Part shown: positions 41,864 to 51,168 of the stretch, piece after piece
Numbering within the stretch: the stretch's first letter is position 1
Layout: every line of letters begins with the position of its first letter
DNA from: Streptomyces caniscabiei
GTDB taxonomy: Bacteria > Actinomycetota > Actinomycetes > Streptomycetales > Streptomycetaceae
Length of the DNA stretch: 64,000 bases
NCBI RefSeq assembly: GCF_014930365.1
Contig: NZ_JABXWI010000020.1
Span: forward strand, 1 to 64,000
Direction: 5' to 3'
Program-made: the position numbers and the translations under genes
Notes under the pieces: model-generated
What the model was told of the DNA's origin: nothing
Databases searched by the model: none
The model's input: the letters and a program-made list of their open reading frames with translations, nothing else

Positions 41864-44800
41864 CGACCACTCAGGACCCGCGGGCCGCCGTCACGGCCCT
41901 CGCCGACTCGGCGGTGCCGTACCTGCTGGGGGTACGGCACCACAGCCCGGCCCTGGCCGCGGCCGTGCCCGCCCTGCTGGACGCCTCCGGCGCCGACGTC
42001 GTCTGCGTGGAGCTGCCGGCCGACTTCCAGCACTGGCTTCCCCATCTCGCCGCCCCGGGCACCCTGGCGCCGGTCGCCCTGGCCGGGGCGAGCGAGGGCG
42101 GCCGCCTCGGCTTCTATCCGTTCGCCGACTTCTCCCCCGAGCTCGCCGCCCTCCGCTGGGCCCGGGAGCGGGGCAAGGAAGTGGTGTGCTGCGACCTGCC
42201 GATGTCGCATCCGGCGTGGAGCGCGGACCGGGCGGAGATGGAACCGGCGGGCTCCGGGCCGACGGACGCGGACCGGGCGGAGATGAACCCGGCCGGCTCC
42301 GGGCCGACGGACGCGGACCGGGCGGAGACGGGCGCGGCCGGCTCCGGGCCGACGGACGCGGACCGGGCGGAGACGGGCGCGGACGCCCCGAGGTCGACGG
42401 CCCTCGTCTCACCGACCGCCTTCGCGGCGGCGCTCACCGCCGCCGGCACCGGTCGGGACGGTGACGACCTGTGGGACCGGTGCGTGGAGGTGCTCGCTCC
42501 CGGCTGCACGCCGGAGGCGATCCGTCGCGCGGCTCTCGGCGTGGGGTGGGCGTTGCGTCGCGACGCCGAGTCGGCGGGTGGTGTGCCGTCGGTCGACCTG
42601 GCCCGTGAGGCGCACATGCGCGACACGATCGCCCACGCCGCCGCGGGCGGACGCCGGGTCGCGGCCGTGATCGGCGCCTTCCACGCCCCGGCGCTGACGG
42701 ACCCGGCCGACGGGGACACCGACCCGGCCGGGGCGCGGGGAGCGGGCCTCGTCGGGGAGCACCCGCCGGTCGTCACCTCGCTCGTCCCGTACGCCTTCGA
42801 CCTGCTGGACTCCCGCTCCGGTTACCCGGCGGGCATCCGTGACCCGCGCTGGCAGCAGGCGGTGTTCACAGCCGGGGGCGACCCCGGGCAACTGCACGGC
42901 GCCGCCGCGCGGGCGATCACCGATGTGTGCCGGGAGCTGCGCGCGGCCGGGCACACCGCGGGCACGGGCGAGGCCACCGAGACCCTGCGGATGGCGGGCG
43001 ACCTGGCCAGTATCCGGGGGCTCGCGGCCCCCGGCCGGGGCGAGGTCCTGGAGGCGCTGACGACGGTGATGGGGCAGGGCGAGCCGCTCGGCCGTGGTCG
43101 CGCCCTCGCCCGCGCGCTCGAAGTGGTGCTGGTCGGCACCGACCGGGGCCGGATCGCACCGGGCACCCCGCGTTCGGGTCTCGGCCCGTCCGTGGAAGCG
43201 GAACTGGCCGCGGTGCGGCTGCCCGGCCCGGAGGACCCCGCCTCGCGCGAACTCCGGCTCGACCCGCTGCGCTCCGCCCTCGACGGCCGCCGCGAGATCC
43301 TGCTCCAGCGTCTCGCGGTGTGCGGTGCGGGCTACGGCGAGTCCGTGGAGGTGGCCGGCACGGGCGACGGCACGGCGCTCACCACCCGATGGCGGGTGTC
43401 GTGGAGCCCGGCGGTGCCCGTCCGGCTCGACCTGGCCGGGATACGCGGGGTGACCGCGGCCCTGGCCGCCGAGGGCACGCTGCGGGAGACCTTCCGGCGG
43501 GAGTCGGCGGACGGCGGGCCCACCTGTGCCCTGGTCCTCGCCGGGCTCCGGGCGGCGGCCCGCTGCGACCTGCCCGCACTGGTCGCCGACCGGCTGGCGG
43601 ACGCCGCCGCCGTGCTCCCGGCCGCCGCCACCCTGCCCGAACTGCTCGAAGCGCTCGACCTGTTGGAGGCGTTGCGCCGGGGCCATCTGCCCGGCACCAC
43701 ACCCGAGGGCAGGTCGTCGGCCGCCGACCTGGCCGTGGACCTCCTGGAGGCGGCGGTCCGCGCGCTGCCCGGTCTCGCGGGCAGCGACGAGCCGGAGGAC
43801 GCGGCCGCGCTCGTCGCGCTCGCCTCCCGGGCCGGTGAACACCGCCTCGGTCTGCGCATGGACGACGCCCTGGGTACGCTCGCCCTCTCCGGTTCCCCGC
43901 TGATCCAGGGCGCCGCCCTCGCCGCCCGGGTCCTGCTCGACCTGGACGGCGCCGACACCGTCGGGGCGCGTGCGGCCGGGTGGATCGACACGGCCACCGG
44001 TCCCGACAGCCGCCTCGGTCTCGCCCGTCGCCTCACCGGTCTGCTCAGCGGCGCGGCCCCGCTGCTGCAGTCCGCGCCGACCGCGCTGGACCCGCTGCTC
44101 GACCGCATCGACACGCTGACGGACCAGGGGTTCCTGGACCGGCTGCCCGCCCTGCGCGGCGGCTTCGACACGCTCACCCCGGCCGGTCGCGACCGGCTGC
44201 TCGGTACGGTCACCGAACGCCTCGGCGACCGCCTCGATCTGTCCCTCACCGCCTCCCCGGAGCTCCTCGCGCTGTGGACGGCGGCGGACACGGCGGGCCT
44301 GACCGCGGTCGACTCCCTCCGGCTGTCGCTCGGCACGGCACCGGCGGAGTCCCCCGAGGCCAACGCCACCGCACGGCCCCCGGCACCCGAGGACGGACCG
44401 CGGGCCACCACCGCTCTCCCGGTCACCCGGACGGCACCCGAGGCCGGGCCTCAGGCCTCGACCGCCCTCCCGGTCACCCGGACGGCACCCGGGGCCGCGG
44501 GACGGGCCGACACCACCCGCGCCCGGTCCGCGACCGAGGCCACCCGCGCTCCCGTGCCCGCCGCCACGCCCCACTCCGACGGCCGGGCGCCGGTCTCCCT
44601 GCTCCACCTCTCCCCCACCGACCGCTGGCGGCTGCTCCTCGGGCGGGAGAGCGAGAAGCTCCCGCAGGACGCCCGGCGATACGCACACGCCCTGGACGAG
44701 TTGTACGGCACCGGCCGGGGCGAGGGTTCCTCGGACCTCGGCCGGGGCGCCCCGGGTCAGGGCGGGAGTCAGGACGCGTCCTTCCCCACGGCCCGGGAGT

Positions 44801-45726
44801 GGGGCGAGGAACTGGACGCCCTGTTCGGCGCCGAGGTCCGCGAGGAGGTGCTGGCCCGGGCCGCCGACCGGGGCCGTACGGACGTACTGGCCGAGCTGGA
44901 CCCCGAGGCCGTCCGCCCCTCGGTCGATCTGCTGACCTCCGTGCTGAACCTCGCCGGCGGCATGCCCGAACAGCAACTGGCCAGACTGCGCCCGCTGGTA
45001 CGGCGGCTGGTCGACGAACTGGCCAAGGAGCTCGCCACCCGGATGCGCCCCGCGCTCACCGGCCTGGCCACCCCGCGGCCGACCCGTCGCCCCGGCGGCC
45101 GGCTCGACCTGCCGCGCACCCTGCGGGCCAACCTGGCGAGCACCCACCGTACGGCGGACGGCCGGACCATGGTCGTACCGGAGCGGCCGGTGTTCAGCAC
45201 CCGGTCCCGCAAGGAGGCGGACTGGCGGCTGATCCTGGTCGTCGACGTGTCCGGGTCGATGGAGGCCTCCGTCATCTGGTCGGCGCTGACCGCTGCCGTC
45301 CTGGGCGGCGTGCCCACGCTGTCGACGCACTTCCTGGCGTTCTCGACCGAGGTGATCGACCTGACCGACCGGGTGGACGACCCCTTGTCGCTGCTGCTGG
45401 AGGTCCGGGTCGGCGGCGGCACGCACATCGCGGCGGGGCTCGCGCACGCCCGTTCCCTGGTGACCGTGCCCAGCCGGACCCTCGTGGTCGTCGTGAGCGA
45501 CTTCGAGGAGGGCTACTCGCTGGGCGGACTCCTCGGCGAGGTACGGGCCCTCGCGAGTTCCGGGGTGCACCTGATGGGCTGTGCAGCCCTCGACGACACG
45601 GGCACGCCCCGCTACTCGGTGCCCGTCGCCCAGCAGCTCGTCGCGGCCGGCATGCCGGTCGCCGCCCTCAGTCCCCTCGCCCTCGCCCGCTGGGTGGGGG
45701 ACCGCCTCCGCGGAGAGAACCGATGA
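41860..45726 (+). CDS. DUF5682-VWA fusion protein
   Basis: A 1288-residue protein. Residues about 15-130 carry the DUF5682 start (YLLGVRHHSPALAAAVPALL, VCVELPADFQHWL), a ChaN/TraB-like domain family found with MoxR genes. A 15-residue tandem repeat interrupts it at about 122-176, and the DUF resumes (AHMRDTIAHAA, AAVIGAFHAPAL). A helical middle and a Pro/Thr-rich linker (about 825-890) follow. The C-terminal VWA domain has the full MIDAS: DVSGS (Asp1129, Ser1131, Ser1133), Thr1188 in GGGTHI and Asp1214 in SDFEE. In E. coli the corresponding parts are separate genes (YehM and YehP, by order). Start GTG 41860 (GTGA overlap). Confidence 0.88.
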   Translation: MTTTQDPRAAVTALADSAVPYLLGVRHHSPALAAAVPALLDASGADVVCVELPADFQHWLPHLAAPGTLAPVALAGASEGGRLGFYPFADFSPELAALRWARERGKEVVCCDLPMSHPAWSADRAEMEPAGSGPTDADRAEMNPAGSGPTDADRAETGAAGSGPTDADRAETGADAPRSTALVSPTAFAAALTAAGTGRDGDDLWDRCVEVLAPGCTPEAIRRAALGVGWALRRDAESAGGVPSVDLAREAHMRDTIAHAAAGGRRVAAVIGAFHAPALTDPADGDTDPAGARGAGLVGEHPPVVTSLVPYAFDLLDSRSGYPAGIRDPRWQQAVFTAGGDPGQLHGAAARAITDVCRELRAAGHTAGTGEATETLRMAGDLASIRGLAAPGRGEVLEALTTVMGQGEPLGRGRALARALEVVLVGTDRGRIAPGTPRSGLGPSVEAELAAVRLPGPEDPASRELRLDPLRSALDGRREILLQRLAVCGAGYGESVEVAGTGDGTALTTRWRVSWSPAVPVRLDLAGIRGVTAALAAEGTLRETFRRESADGGPTCALVLAGLRAAARCDLPALVADRLADAAAVLPAAATLPELLEALDLLEALRRGHLPGTTPEGRSSAADLAVDLLEAAVRALPGLAGSDEPEDAAALVALASRAGEHRLGLRMDDALGTLALSGSPLIQGAALAARVLLDLDGADTVGARAAGWIDTATGPDSRLGLARRLTGLLSGAAPLLQSAPTALDPLLDRIDTLTDQGFLDRLPALRGGFDTLTPAGRDRLLGTVTERLGDRLDLSLTASPELLALWTAADTAGLTAVDSLRLSLGTAPAESPEANATARPPAPEDGPRATTALPVTRTAPEAGPQASTALPVTRTAPGAAGRADTTRARSATEATRAPVPAATPHSDGRAPVSLLHLSPTDRWRLLLGRESEKLPQDARRYAHALDELYGTGRGEGSSDLGRGAPGQGGSQDASFPTAREWGEELDALFGAEVREEVLARAADRGRTDVLAELDPEAVRPSVDLLTSVLNLAGGMPEQQLARLRPLVRRLVDELAKELATRMRPALTGLATPRPTRRPGGRLDLPRTLRANLASTHRTADGRTMVVPERPVFSTRSRKEADWRLILVVDVSGSMEASVIWSALTAAVLGGVPTLSTHFLAFSTEVIDLTDRVDDPLSLLLEVRVGGGTHIAAGLAHARSLVTVPSRTLVVVVSDFEEGYSLGGLLGEVRALASSGVHLMGCAALDDTGTPRYSVPVAQQLVAAGMPVAALSPLALARWVGDRLRGENR
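42223..42387 (+). repeat. 45-bp in-frame tandem repeat in the DUF5682-VWA gene
   Basis: Units at 42223-42267, 42268-42312, 42313-42357 and a partial fourth (42358-42387). Each full unit encodes ADRAE-x-x-(P/A)-AGSGPTD, 15 residues. The copies are nearly identical at DNA level, indicating recent expansion. The repeat lies in a loop of the DUF5682 domain and should vary in copy number between strains. Confidence 0.95.
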
Positions 45727-47747
45727 ACGCCGAACTGCCCCCGGTGGCACCCGACGTGGTGGCCGCCGCCGTCGAGAGCCTCACCTCCCGGCTGCGCAAG
45801 AAGCTGGACGCCGCGGTCGAGACGTACGCGGCCCTGCCCGTCACGGTCGACGGCGGTGCCGTGCGCGTCCGGTGCGGCGAGGACGCCGAGGTCACGCTGA
45901 CGCCCGGACCCTCGGGCGCGGTGACCGACGCCGAGCGGGCGGTGTGCGGATGCCTGCTCGCACCCCGCTGTCTGCACCGCGCCGCCGTCCTGAGCGCCTG
46001 CCCGGTGGCCGACGCCGAGGCCATGCCCGCGACCGCGACCGAGCCGGAGGCCGGTCCGTCCGGCACGGTGGGCGAAGCCGTTTCGGCGGCGGGTGACGGT
46101 CCCGTCCCGTCCGGAGCCGACGGCTCCGCCCCGGGCACCACCACCGCCGCCGGCGCGACAGCACCGGCCGGGGCCGACGGCGGCAGCGGCGACACCGGCA
46201 GCGCGGGTATCAGCGACACCACCGGCCCCGCCAACCCCACCGGCAAGACCGGAGGCCTCGGCGACGGCGGCAAGGCGCCCACCCCCGCCCAGGTCGCCGC
46301 CGCGGCCGGTCTCTGGGCGGCCACCGCGGCCGTGCTCGCCGCCGGAGTCCCGGCGGCGGGAGCCGTGCCGCAGGCGGAGTTGCTGCGGGCCGCGCACACC
46401 GCCCGGCTCGCCGGACTGCACCGCGCCGAGGCGGCGGCCCTGCGGGTCGTACGCGGACTGCGTGGGGCCCGCGCCCGGCACGACGGCCACCGGCTGGCCG
46501 ACCTCGTCGCCGGCGTGCGCGAACTGCTGCTCACCACCGGCCAGTTGTCGGCGGCCGACCCCGACCCCGCCCTCGTCGGCACGGCGCGGCGCGCCTACCG
46601 GCCGGGCGGGAGTCTGCGGGTGCACGGGGTGTGCCGGGAACCGGTGATCTCGGCCACCGGGTACGGCGGTGTCGTCACCCATCTCGTCTCCGACGACGGG
46701 AGCTGGTACTCGATCGCCGACGTCAAGCCGGGCGGTCCGGCCCGTGCCAAGGGTGCCGCCCGGGCCCCGGTCGCCCTCGGCTCCGGGACCCTCGACCACG
46801 CTCAGCTCTCCCGTGGCGGACTGCTGATCTCCGGCGCCACCGTCTCGCCGGACGGCCGCCTCGGCTCCGGCAAGGGCGTGCGCGCCACTCCGCTCGCCGG
46901 TCTCTCCTGGACGTCGGGCCCGCTCGCCGCCCTGTTCGCACGTCCCCTGGCGGAGGCGGTCGCGGAACGGCTCATGAGCGGCCCCGGCGCCGACCCCGAG
47001 CAGGTGCAGCAGGAGGCGCGCAGACCGATCGGCTGCGACCTCGTCCTCGTCGGCGCGGCGGGCGACCATCTGTACGCCCGCGAGGTGTCCGGTACCGGGG
47101 AGTCGGCCGAGGGCGGTCTCCTCGTCCGGCTGACCCCGGCGGGCGGCCACCCCGATCTGGCCCACACCGCCAACTTCCGTCAGCTGGCCGCCCGTCCCGG
47201 GCTGCGGATACGGGTGCTCGGACGCCTGGAACCCGATCGGGCCGCGACCCTCCGCCCGCTCGCGATCGGCCCGGTCCCTGGTACGGAGGCGACCCTGCGG
47301 CTCCCGGACGAGTGGCAGGGCCACGCCGACATGGGCTACGACCGCCTCCAGGGCGCGCACTTCCCGCCGCCGGACGCCCTGCCGGCGGTCGACGGTCCCG
47401 GCGGGGTTCCGGCCGACCCGCTCGCCGAGGCGCCGCTGTGGCGGCTGCGCCGACTGGTCGAGGTCGCCGTCTCCGGAGGCCGCCGCGCGGTCGCCGAGCC
47501 GGCTCGGGACGGGGACCGCGACGGAGGGGGCGCGGCCCTGCGCCGCAGCGGGTTCCGGGCCGGTGCCGACCTGGCGGCCGCGCTCGCCACGGAGGCGGAC
47601 CGCCGCTCCCGGGACGTCTTCGGCCGCATCACCGACCCCGACCCGGACCGCTACGCCCGCGCGTGGCTGGCCACCGCGATCTACCTGACCGGTACCGAAC
47701 GCGCCCTGATCCAGTCCACATGGCGGCACCCGTCGCACACCGCCTGA
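45723..47747 (+). CDS. SWIM zinc-finger protein
   Basis: A 674-residue protein. The SWIM motif C-x-C-x5-C-x-H is CGCLLAPRCLH with Cys75, Cys77, Cys83 and His85, near the N-terminus. A Gly/Ala/Thr-rich linker (about 100-185) follows, then a helical domain and a long beta/alpha region without recognised family (YRPGGSLRVHGVCREPVI, PIGCDLVLVGAAGDHLYARE). SWIM domains bind DNA or protein and recur in this gene set (YehQ in E. coli). ATG overlaps the VWA stop by four bases, so MoxR, VWA and SWIM are translationally coupled. It is the last gene of the locus. Confidence 0.87.
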   Translation: MNAELPPVAPDVVAAAVESLTSRLRKKLDAAVETYAALPVTVDGGAVRVRCGEDAEVTLTPGPSGAVTDAERAVCGCLLAPRCLHRAAVLSACPVADAEAMPATATEPEAGPSGTVGEAVSAAGDGPVPSGADGSAPGTTTAAGATAPAGADGGSGDTGSAGISDTTGPANPTGKTGGLGDGGKAPTPAQVAAAAGLWAATAAVLAAGVPAAGAVPQAELLRAAHTARLAGLHRAEAAALRVVRGLRGARARHDGHRLADLVAGVRELLLTTGQLSAADPDPALVGTARRAYRPGGSLRVHGVCREPVISATGYGGVVTHLVSDDGSWYSIADVKPGGPARAKGAARAPVALGSGTLDHAQLSRGGLLISGATVSPDGRLGSGKGVRATPLAGLSWTSGPLAALFARPLAEAVAERLMSGPGADPEQVQQEARRPIGCDLVLVGAAGDHLYAREVSGTGESAEGGLLVRLTPAGGHPDLAHTANFRQLAARPGLRIRVLGRLEPDRAATLRPLAIGPVPGTEATLRLPDEWQGHADMGYDRLQGAHFPPPDALPAVDGPGGVPADPLAEAPLWRLRRLVEVAVSGGRRAVAEPARDGDRDGGGAALRRSGFRAGADLAAALATEADRRSRDVFGRITDPDPDRYARAWLATAIYLTGTERALIQSTWRHPSHTA

Positions 47748-47858
47748 ACACGACCGGCGACGGTCGCACATCGCCTCGACACACCCCGCCCACGACCGGC
47801 CCGCCCGGCACCGCTTGGCGCCCACCGGCCCCTGGGCCCCTCGGCTGTCCGCCCCGTG

Positions 47859-48881
47859 TCAGACCCGCCTCGGTTGCAGATAGCGGGCCAGCAGATCGTC
47901 CAGGCTGACCAGGCCGGTGAGGCGGCCCGTGGTGTCGTGGACGACGGCGAGTGTGGCGCGGTGCCGGCGCAGGACGTCGATGGCGTCGGCCACGGTCGCG
48001 TCGTGCCCCAGCACGGGTACGGGACGGGCGAGGGCCCGGGCCGTGACCGCGCGGCCCCTCGTCCGGGCGACCAGGGCGTCACGGGCGTGGACGGAGCCGA
48101 GGACCGTCTCGTCCGGGGCGCGGACGAGGAGGCGGGTGCGGTCGTGGTCGGCGGCGGCCCGGAGGACGGCCTCGACATCGGCGTCCGCGTCCACCGAGGT
48201 GATCTCGGCGGCCGGGACCGCGAGGTCGCGCACCGGGGTCTCGGGCTCCGTCAGCGAACGCGTGATCAGCTCGGAGTCGGCCGCGCTGATCAGGCCGAGA
48301 CGCTGCGACTCCTCGACGAGGTGGGTGAGCTGCTCGCGGTTGTGGACGGACGCGAGTTCGTCGCGCGGGGTGACCCGGCACAGTCGTACCAGGGCGTTGC
48401 TGACCCGGTTGAGCAGCCCGATCAGCGGGCGGACGGTGCGGACCACGGCCCGGAAGGGCGGGGACAGCAGCATCGCGGATCGCTCGGGGTGGGCGATGGC
48501 CCAGGACTTGGGGGCCATCTCGCCGACGACCATGTGCAGGAACACCACGACGACCATGGCGACCATGAAGGCCACGCCGTAGCTGAGGGCACTGGGCAGG
48601 CCCAGGTCGTGCAGCAGGGGGTCGAGTTCATGGGAGATGGCGGGCTTGGAGACGGCGCCCAGGCCCAGGGTGCAGACGGTGATGCCGAGTTGGGCGCCGG
48701 CGAGCATCAGGGACAGTTCCCGCATGCCGGCCAGGGCGGCGTGGGCGCCCCTCCGGCCCGAGGCGGCGGCCTGTTCCACACGGTGGCGTCGGGCGGCGAC
48801 GAGCGCGAACTCGGCGGCGACGAAGAAGCCGCTCCCGATCAGCAGCAGGACGGTGACGAAGAGGGCCATGGGGAAGCTCAT
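47859..48881 (-). CDS. CNNM/HlyC-type membrane protein with CBS domains
   Basis: A 340-residue CorB/CNNM-family protein. The DUF21 membrane domain (about 1-160) has SGFFVAAEFALVAARRHRVE, LAGAQLGITVCTLGLGA and VVGEMAPKSWAIAHPER. Two CBS motifs follow (about 200-330), the second ending GLVSLDDLLARYL. It lacks the C-terminal CorC_HlyC domain present in its partner. The family transports or regulates Mg2+/Co2+ at the membrane. ATG 48879-48881 overlaps the stop of the upstream paralogue by four bases, and such pairs are conserved in actinobacteria, suggesting a heterodimer. Confidence 0.88.
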   Translation of the reverse strand: MSFPMALFVTVLLLIGSGFFVAAEFALVAARRHRVEQAAASGRRGAHAALAGMRELSLMLAGAQLGITVCTLGLGAVSKPAISHELDPLLHDLGLPSALSYGVAFMVAMVVVVFLHMVVGEMAPKSWAIAHPERSAMLLSPPFRAVVRTVRPLIGLLNRVSNALVRLCRVTPRDELASVHNREQLTHLVEESQRLGLISAADSELITRSLTEPETPVRDLAVPAAEITSVDADADVEAVLRAAADHDRTRLLVRAPDETVLGSVHARDALVARTRGRAVTARALARPVPVLGHDATVADAIDVLRRHRATLAVVHDTTGRLTGLVSLDDLLARYLQPRRV

Positions 48882-50221
48882 GCCTGTTCCTCCTCGCGCT
48901 CGCGCGCGGGCAGCCGCTCCAGCCGGACCGTGTCCGGTACGTGGCGGTCGAGGGTGCGTACGTCGATGACCGCGCTCCCCCCGTCGGGCAGGTCGACGGT
49001 GAGCCGGTCGCCGATGGCCGGGAAGCGGCCGAGCCGGTCGACGACCAGGCCGGCGACGGTGTCGTAGTCCTCCTCCTCGGGCAGGGCGACACCGGTGGCG
49101 TCGGCGACCTCGTCGAGGCGGCGCCCGGCGTCCACCAGCCAGCCGGTCCCGTCGGGGACGGCGAGTTCGACGACGGTGTCGGACTCGTCGGCGATGTCGC
49201 CCACGAGTTCCTCGGCGATGTCCTCGTAGGTGACGATGCCGGCGACCCCGCCGTGTTCGTCCAGGACGACGGCGAACTCGTCGTCGCGCTCCCGCATCCG
49301 GGTCACGGCGTCCGGCAGCGGCAGGGTGTCCGGCAGCAGCAGCGGGCGACGGGCGAGGGCACCCGCGGTGGTGGCGGTGAGGGGCTGCGCGGGCAGCCGC
49401 ATCAGTTCGCGCACGCCGAGCACTCCGGCGACGTCGTCCGGGTGGTCGCCGAGCACCGGGTAGTTCGAGTGGCCGTGGCGTGCGATCAGTTCGACCGCCT
49501 CGGCGGCGGAGGCGTCCTTGTGGACGAAGACGGCGCCCGCGCGCGGCACCATGACCTCGTCCAGGGTCCGCTCGGAGAACTCCAGGGCGTGGTCGAGGAG
49601 TTCGGCGGTGTCCGTGGGCAGCTCGCCCTGTTCGTGGGACTCACCGATGAGGTGGCCCAGCTCCTCCAGGGTCGCGCCGTGGTGCAGTTCCTCGACGGGC
49701 TCCACACCCACCTTGCGCAGCAGCTTGTTCGCGGCGCCGTCGAAGATGTGGACGACGGGGCCCACGACCTTCAGATACGCGAGCGTGGAGGCGGCCAGTG
49801 ACTTGGCCAGCCGCTCGGGGACGGCGAGCGCGAGGTTCTTCGGGGCCAGCTCGCCGAAGACCATCTGGACGACGGTGGCCGCGACGAAGGCCACGACCAC
49901 GGAGATGCCGCCGACCGCGCCCTCGGGGACGCCGACACCGGTCAGGGCGGGTTCGAGGAGGGCGGAGACGGACGGCTCGGCGATGAAGCCGACGATCAGG
50001 CCGGTGACGGTGATGCCGAGCTGGGCGCCGGAGAGCATGAACGACAGCCGCCCCAGCACCTTCAGGGCCCGGGCCGCCCTCCGGTCGCCCGCCTCCGCCT
50101 CACGGGCGAGGGCGAGGCGGTCGGCGGAGACGTAGGCGAACTCCTGGGCGACGAAATAGCCGGTACCGGCGGTGAGGACCAGCACGGCCAGCACTCCGAG
50201 CACGGCGCTGAGGACGCTCAT
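48878..50221 (-). CDS. CNNM/HlyC-type membrane protein with CBS and CorC domains
   Basis: A 447-residue paralogue of the next gene in full-length form: DUF21 (AGTGYFVAQEFAYVSADRLA, LSGAQLGITVTGLIVGFIAEP, FGELAPKNLALAVPERLA), then a CBS pair (EVMVPRAGAVFVHKDASA…ILGVRELMRLPA-type), VVLDEHGGVAGIVTYEDIAE, and a C-terminal CorC_HlyC domain ending in basic/acidic residues. I start at ATG 50219-50221. The in-frame TTG two codons earlier is less likely. Role in divalent-cation homeostasis is inferred from the family. Confidence 0.9.
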   Translation of the reverse strand: MSVLSAVLGVLAVLVLTAGTGYFVAQEFAYVSADRLALAREAEAGDRRAARALKVLGRLSFMLSGAQLGITVTGLIVGFIAEPSVSALLEPALTGVGVPEGAVGGISVVVAFVAATVVQMVFGELAPKNLALAVPERLAKSLAASTLAYLKVVGPVVHIFDGAANKLLRKVGVEPVEELHHGATLEELGHLIGESHEQGELPTDTAELLDHALEFSERTLDEVMVPRAGAVFVHKDASAAEAVELIARHGHSNYPVLGDHPDDVAGVLGVRELMRLPAQPLTATTAGALARRPLLLPDTLPLPDAVTRMRERDDEFAVVLDEHGGVAGIVTYEDIAEELVGDIADESDTVVELAVPDGTGWLVDAGRRLDEVADATGVALPEEEDYDTVAGLVVDRLGRFPAIGDRLTVDLPDGGSAVIDVRTLDRHVPDTVRLERLPAREREEEQA

Positions 50222-50487
50222 CGCCAAGACCTCGCGGAGTCCGAGGGGGCGCTCACGGAAACAGCGGGCGTGCTCGTGAAGTGCGAGGGGGCGCTCCCGG
50301 AGTCGGCCGGCCCGCTCCTCGGCTGCGAGCGTCTGCTCGGGGGATCCGAGGGTCTGCTCGGAGGGTCCGTCGGTCTGGCGGACAAGGGCTTGCTCCTTCG
50401 ATCGGCGTGCGACTCGTGAACGATTCCGACCGGATCTTCGTTCCCGATCGCGATCACCCCGCAGCCGGCGCGGCGCCGCCCGCCGCG

Positions 50488-51168
50488 TCAGGACTCCCTG
50501 GCTCTGACCAGCCCCTTCTCATACGCGACCACGACGGCCTGGGAGCGGTCGCGCAGGTGGAGCTTGGCGAAGATACGGGCCACGTGCGACTTCACGGTGG
50601 CCTCGCTCAGGATCAGCTCGGCCGCGAGTTCCGTGTTGGACAGGCCACGGCCGAGGAGGGTCAGGACCTCGAGTTCGCGGGGGGTCAGCACCTGGAGGTC
50701 GGCGGAGACGGCGGGCGGCCCGGCGGCTTCCGTGGCGAAGCGTTCCACCAGTCGCCGGGTGATGGAGGGGGCCAGCAGCGCGTCGCCGGTGTCGACCAGG
50801 CGTACGGCGGCCGCGAGGTGCTGCGGGGTGACGTCCTTCAGCAGGAAGCCGCTGGCACCGATCGACAGGGCCGCGTAGACATAGCGGTCGAGGTCGAACG
50901 TGGTGAGCATCAGCACCCGGCACTCCGGGTTCGCGGCCAGGATGCGTCGGGTGGCCTCCAGCCCGTCCATGTTCGGCATCCGGATGTCCATCAGCACGAC
51001 GTCCGGTGCCAGGTCGCGTGCCATCGTCACCGCTTCCGCGCCGTCGGCGGCCTCGCCCACCACCTCGATGCCCCGGGCGGTGAGGATCAGCCGGAACCCG
51101 GTCCGGATCAGCGTCTGGTCGTCGACCACGAGCACGCGCGGCGCGGCCTGCGTCCCGGCCGGCGTCAC
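50488..51168 (-). CDS. NarL/LuxR-family response regulator
   Basis: A response regulator of 226 residues. Its receiver has acidic VVDDQTLIR, phospho-acceptor Asp in DVVLMDIRMPN, the conserved Thr in LTTFD and Lys in LLKDVT. The C-terminal LuxR HTH reads LTPRELEVLTLLGRGLSN to VKSHVARIFAKL. GTG 51166-51168 overlaps the kinase stop (GTGA). The adjacent histidine kinase and the divergent ABC exporter suggest that it controls that exporter in response to an envelope or antibiotic signal (inference). Confidence 0.93.
   Translation of the reverse strand: MTPAGTQAAPRVLVVDDQTLIRTGFRLILTARGIEVVGEAADGAEAVTMARDLAPDVVLMDIRMPNMDGLEATRRILAANPECRVLMLTTFDLDRYVYAALSIGASGFLLKDVTPQHLAAAVRLVDTGDALLAPSITRRLVERFATEAAGPPAVSADLQVLTPRELEVLTLLGRGLSNTELAAELILSEATVKSHVARIFAKLHLRDRSQAVVVAYEKGLVRARES

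Noticed and set aside
50218..50457. 79-codon minus-strand frame whose stop overlaps the CNNM gene start
   Set aside because: The ATGA overlap is suggestive, but the sequence is Pro/Ser/Arg low complexity with a poor start and includes a 13-bp direct repeat (CGAGGGGGCGCTC at 50242 and 50284); coding is unlikely.
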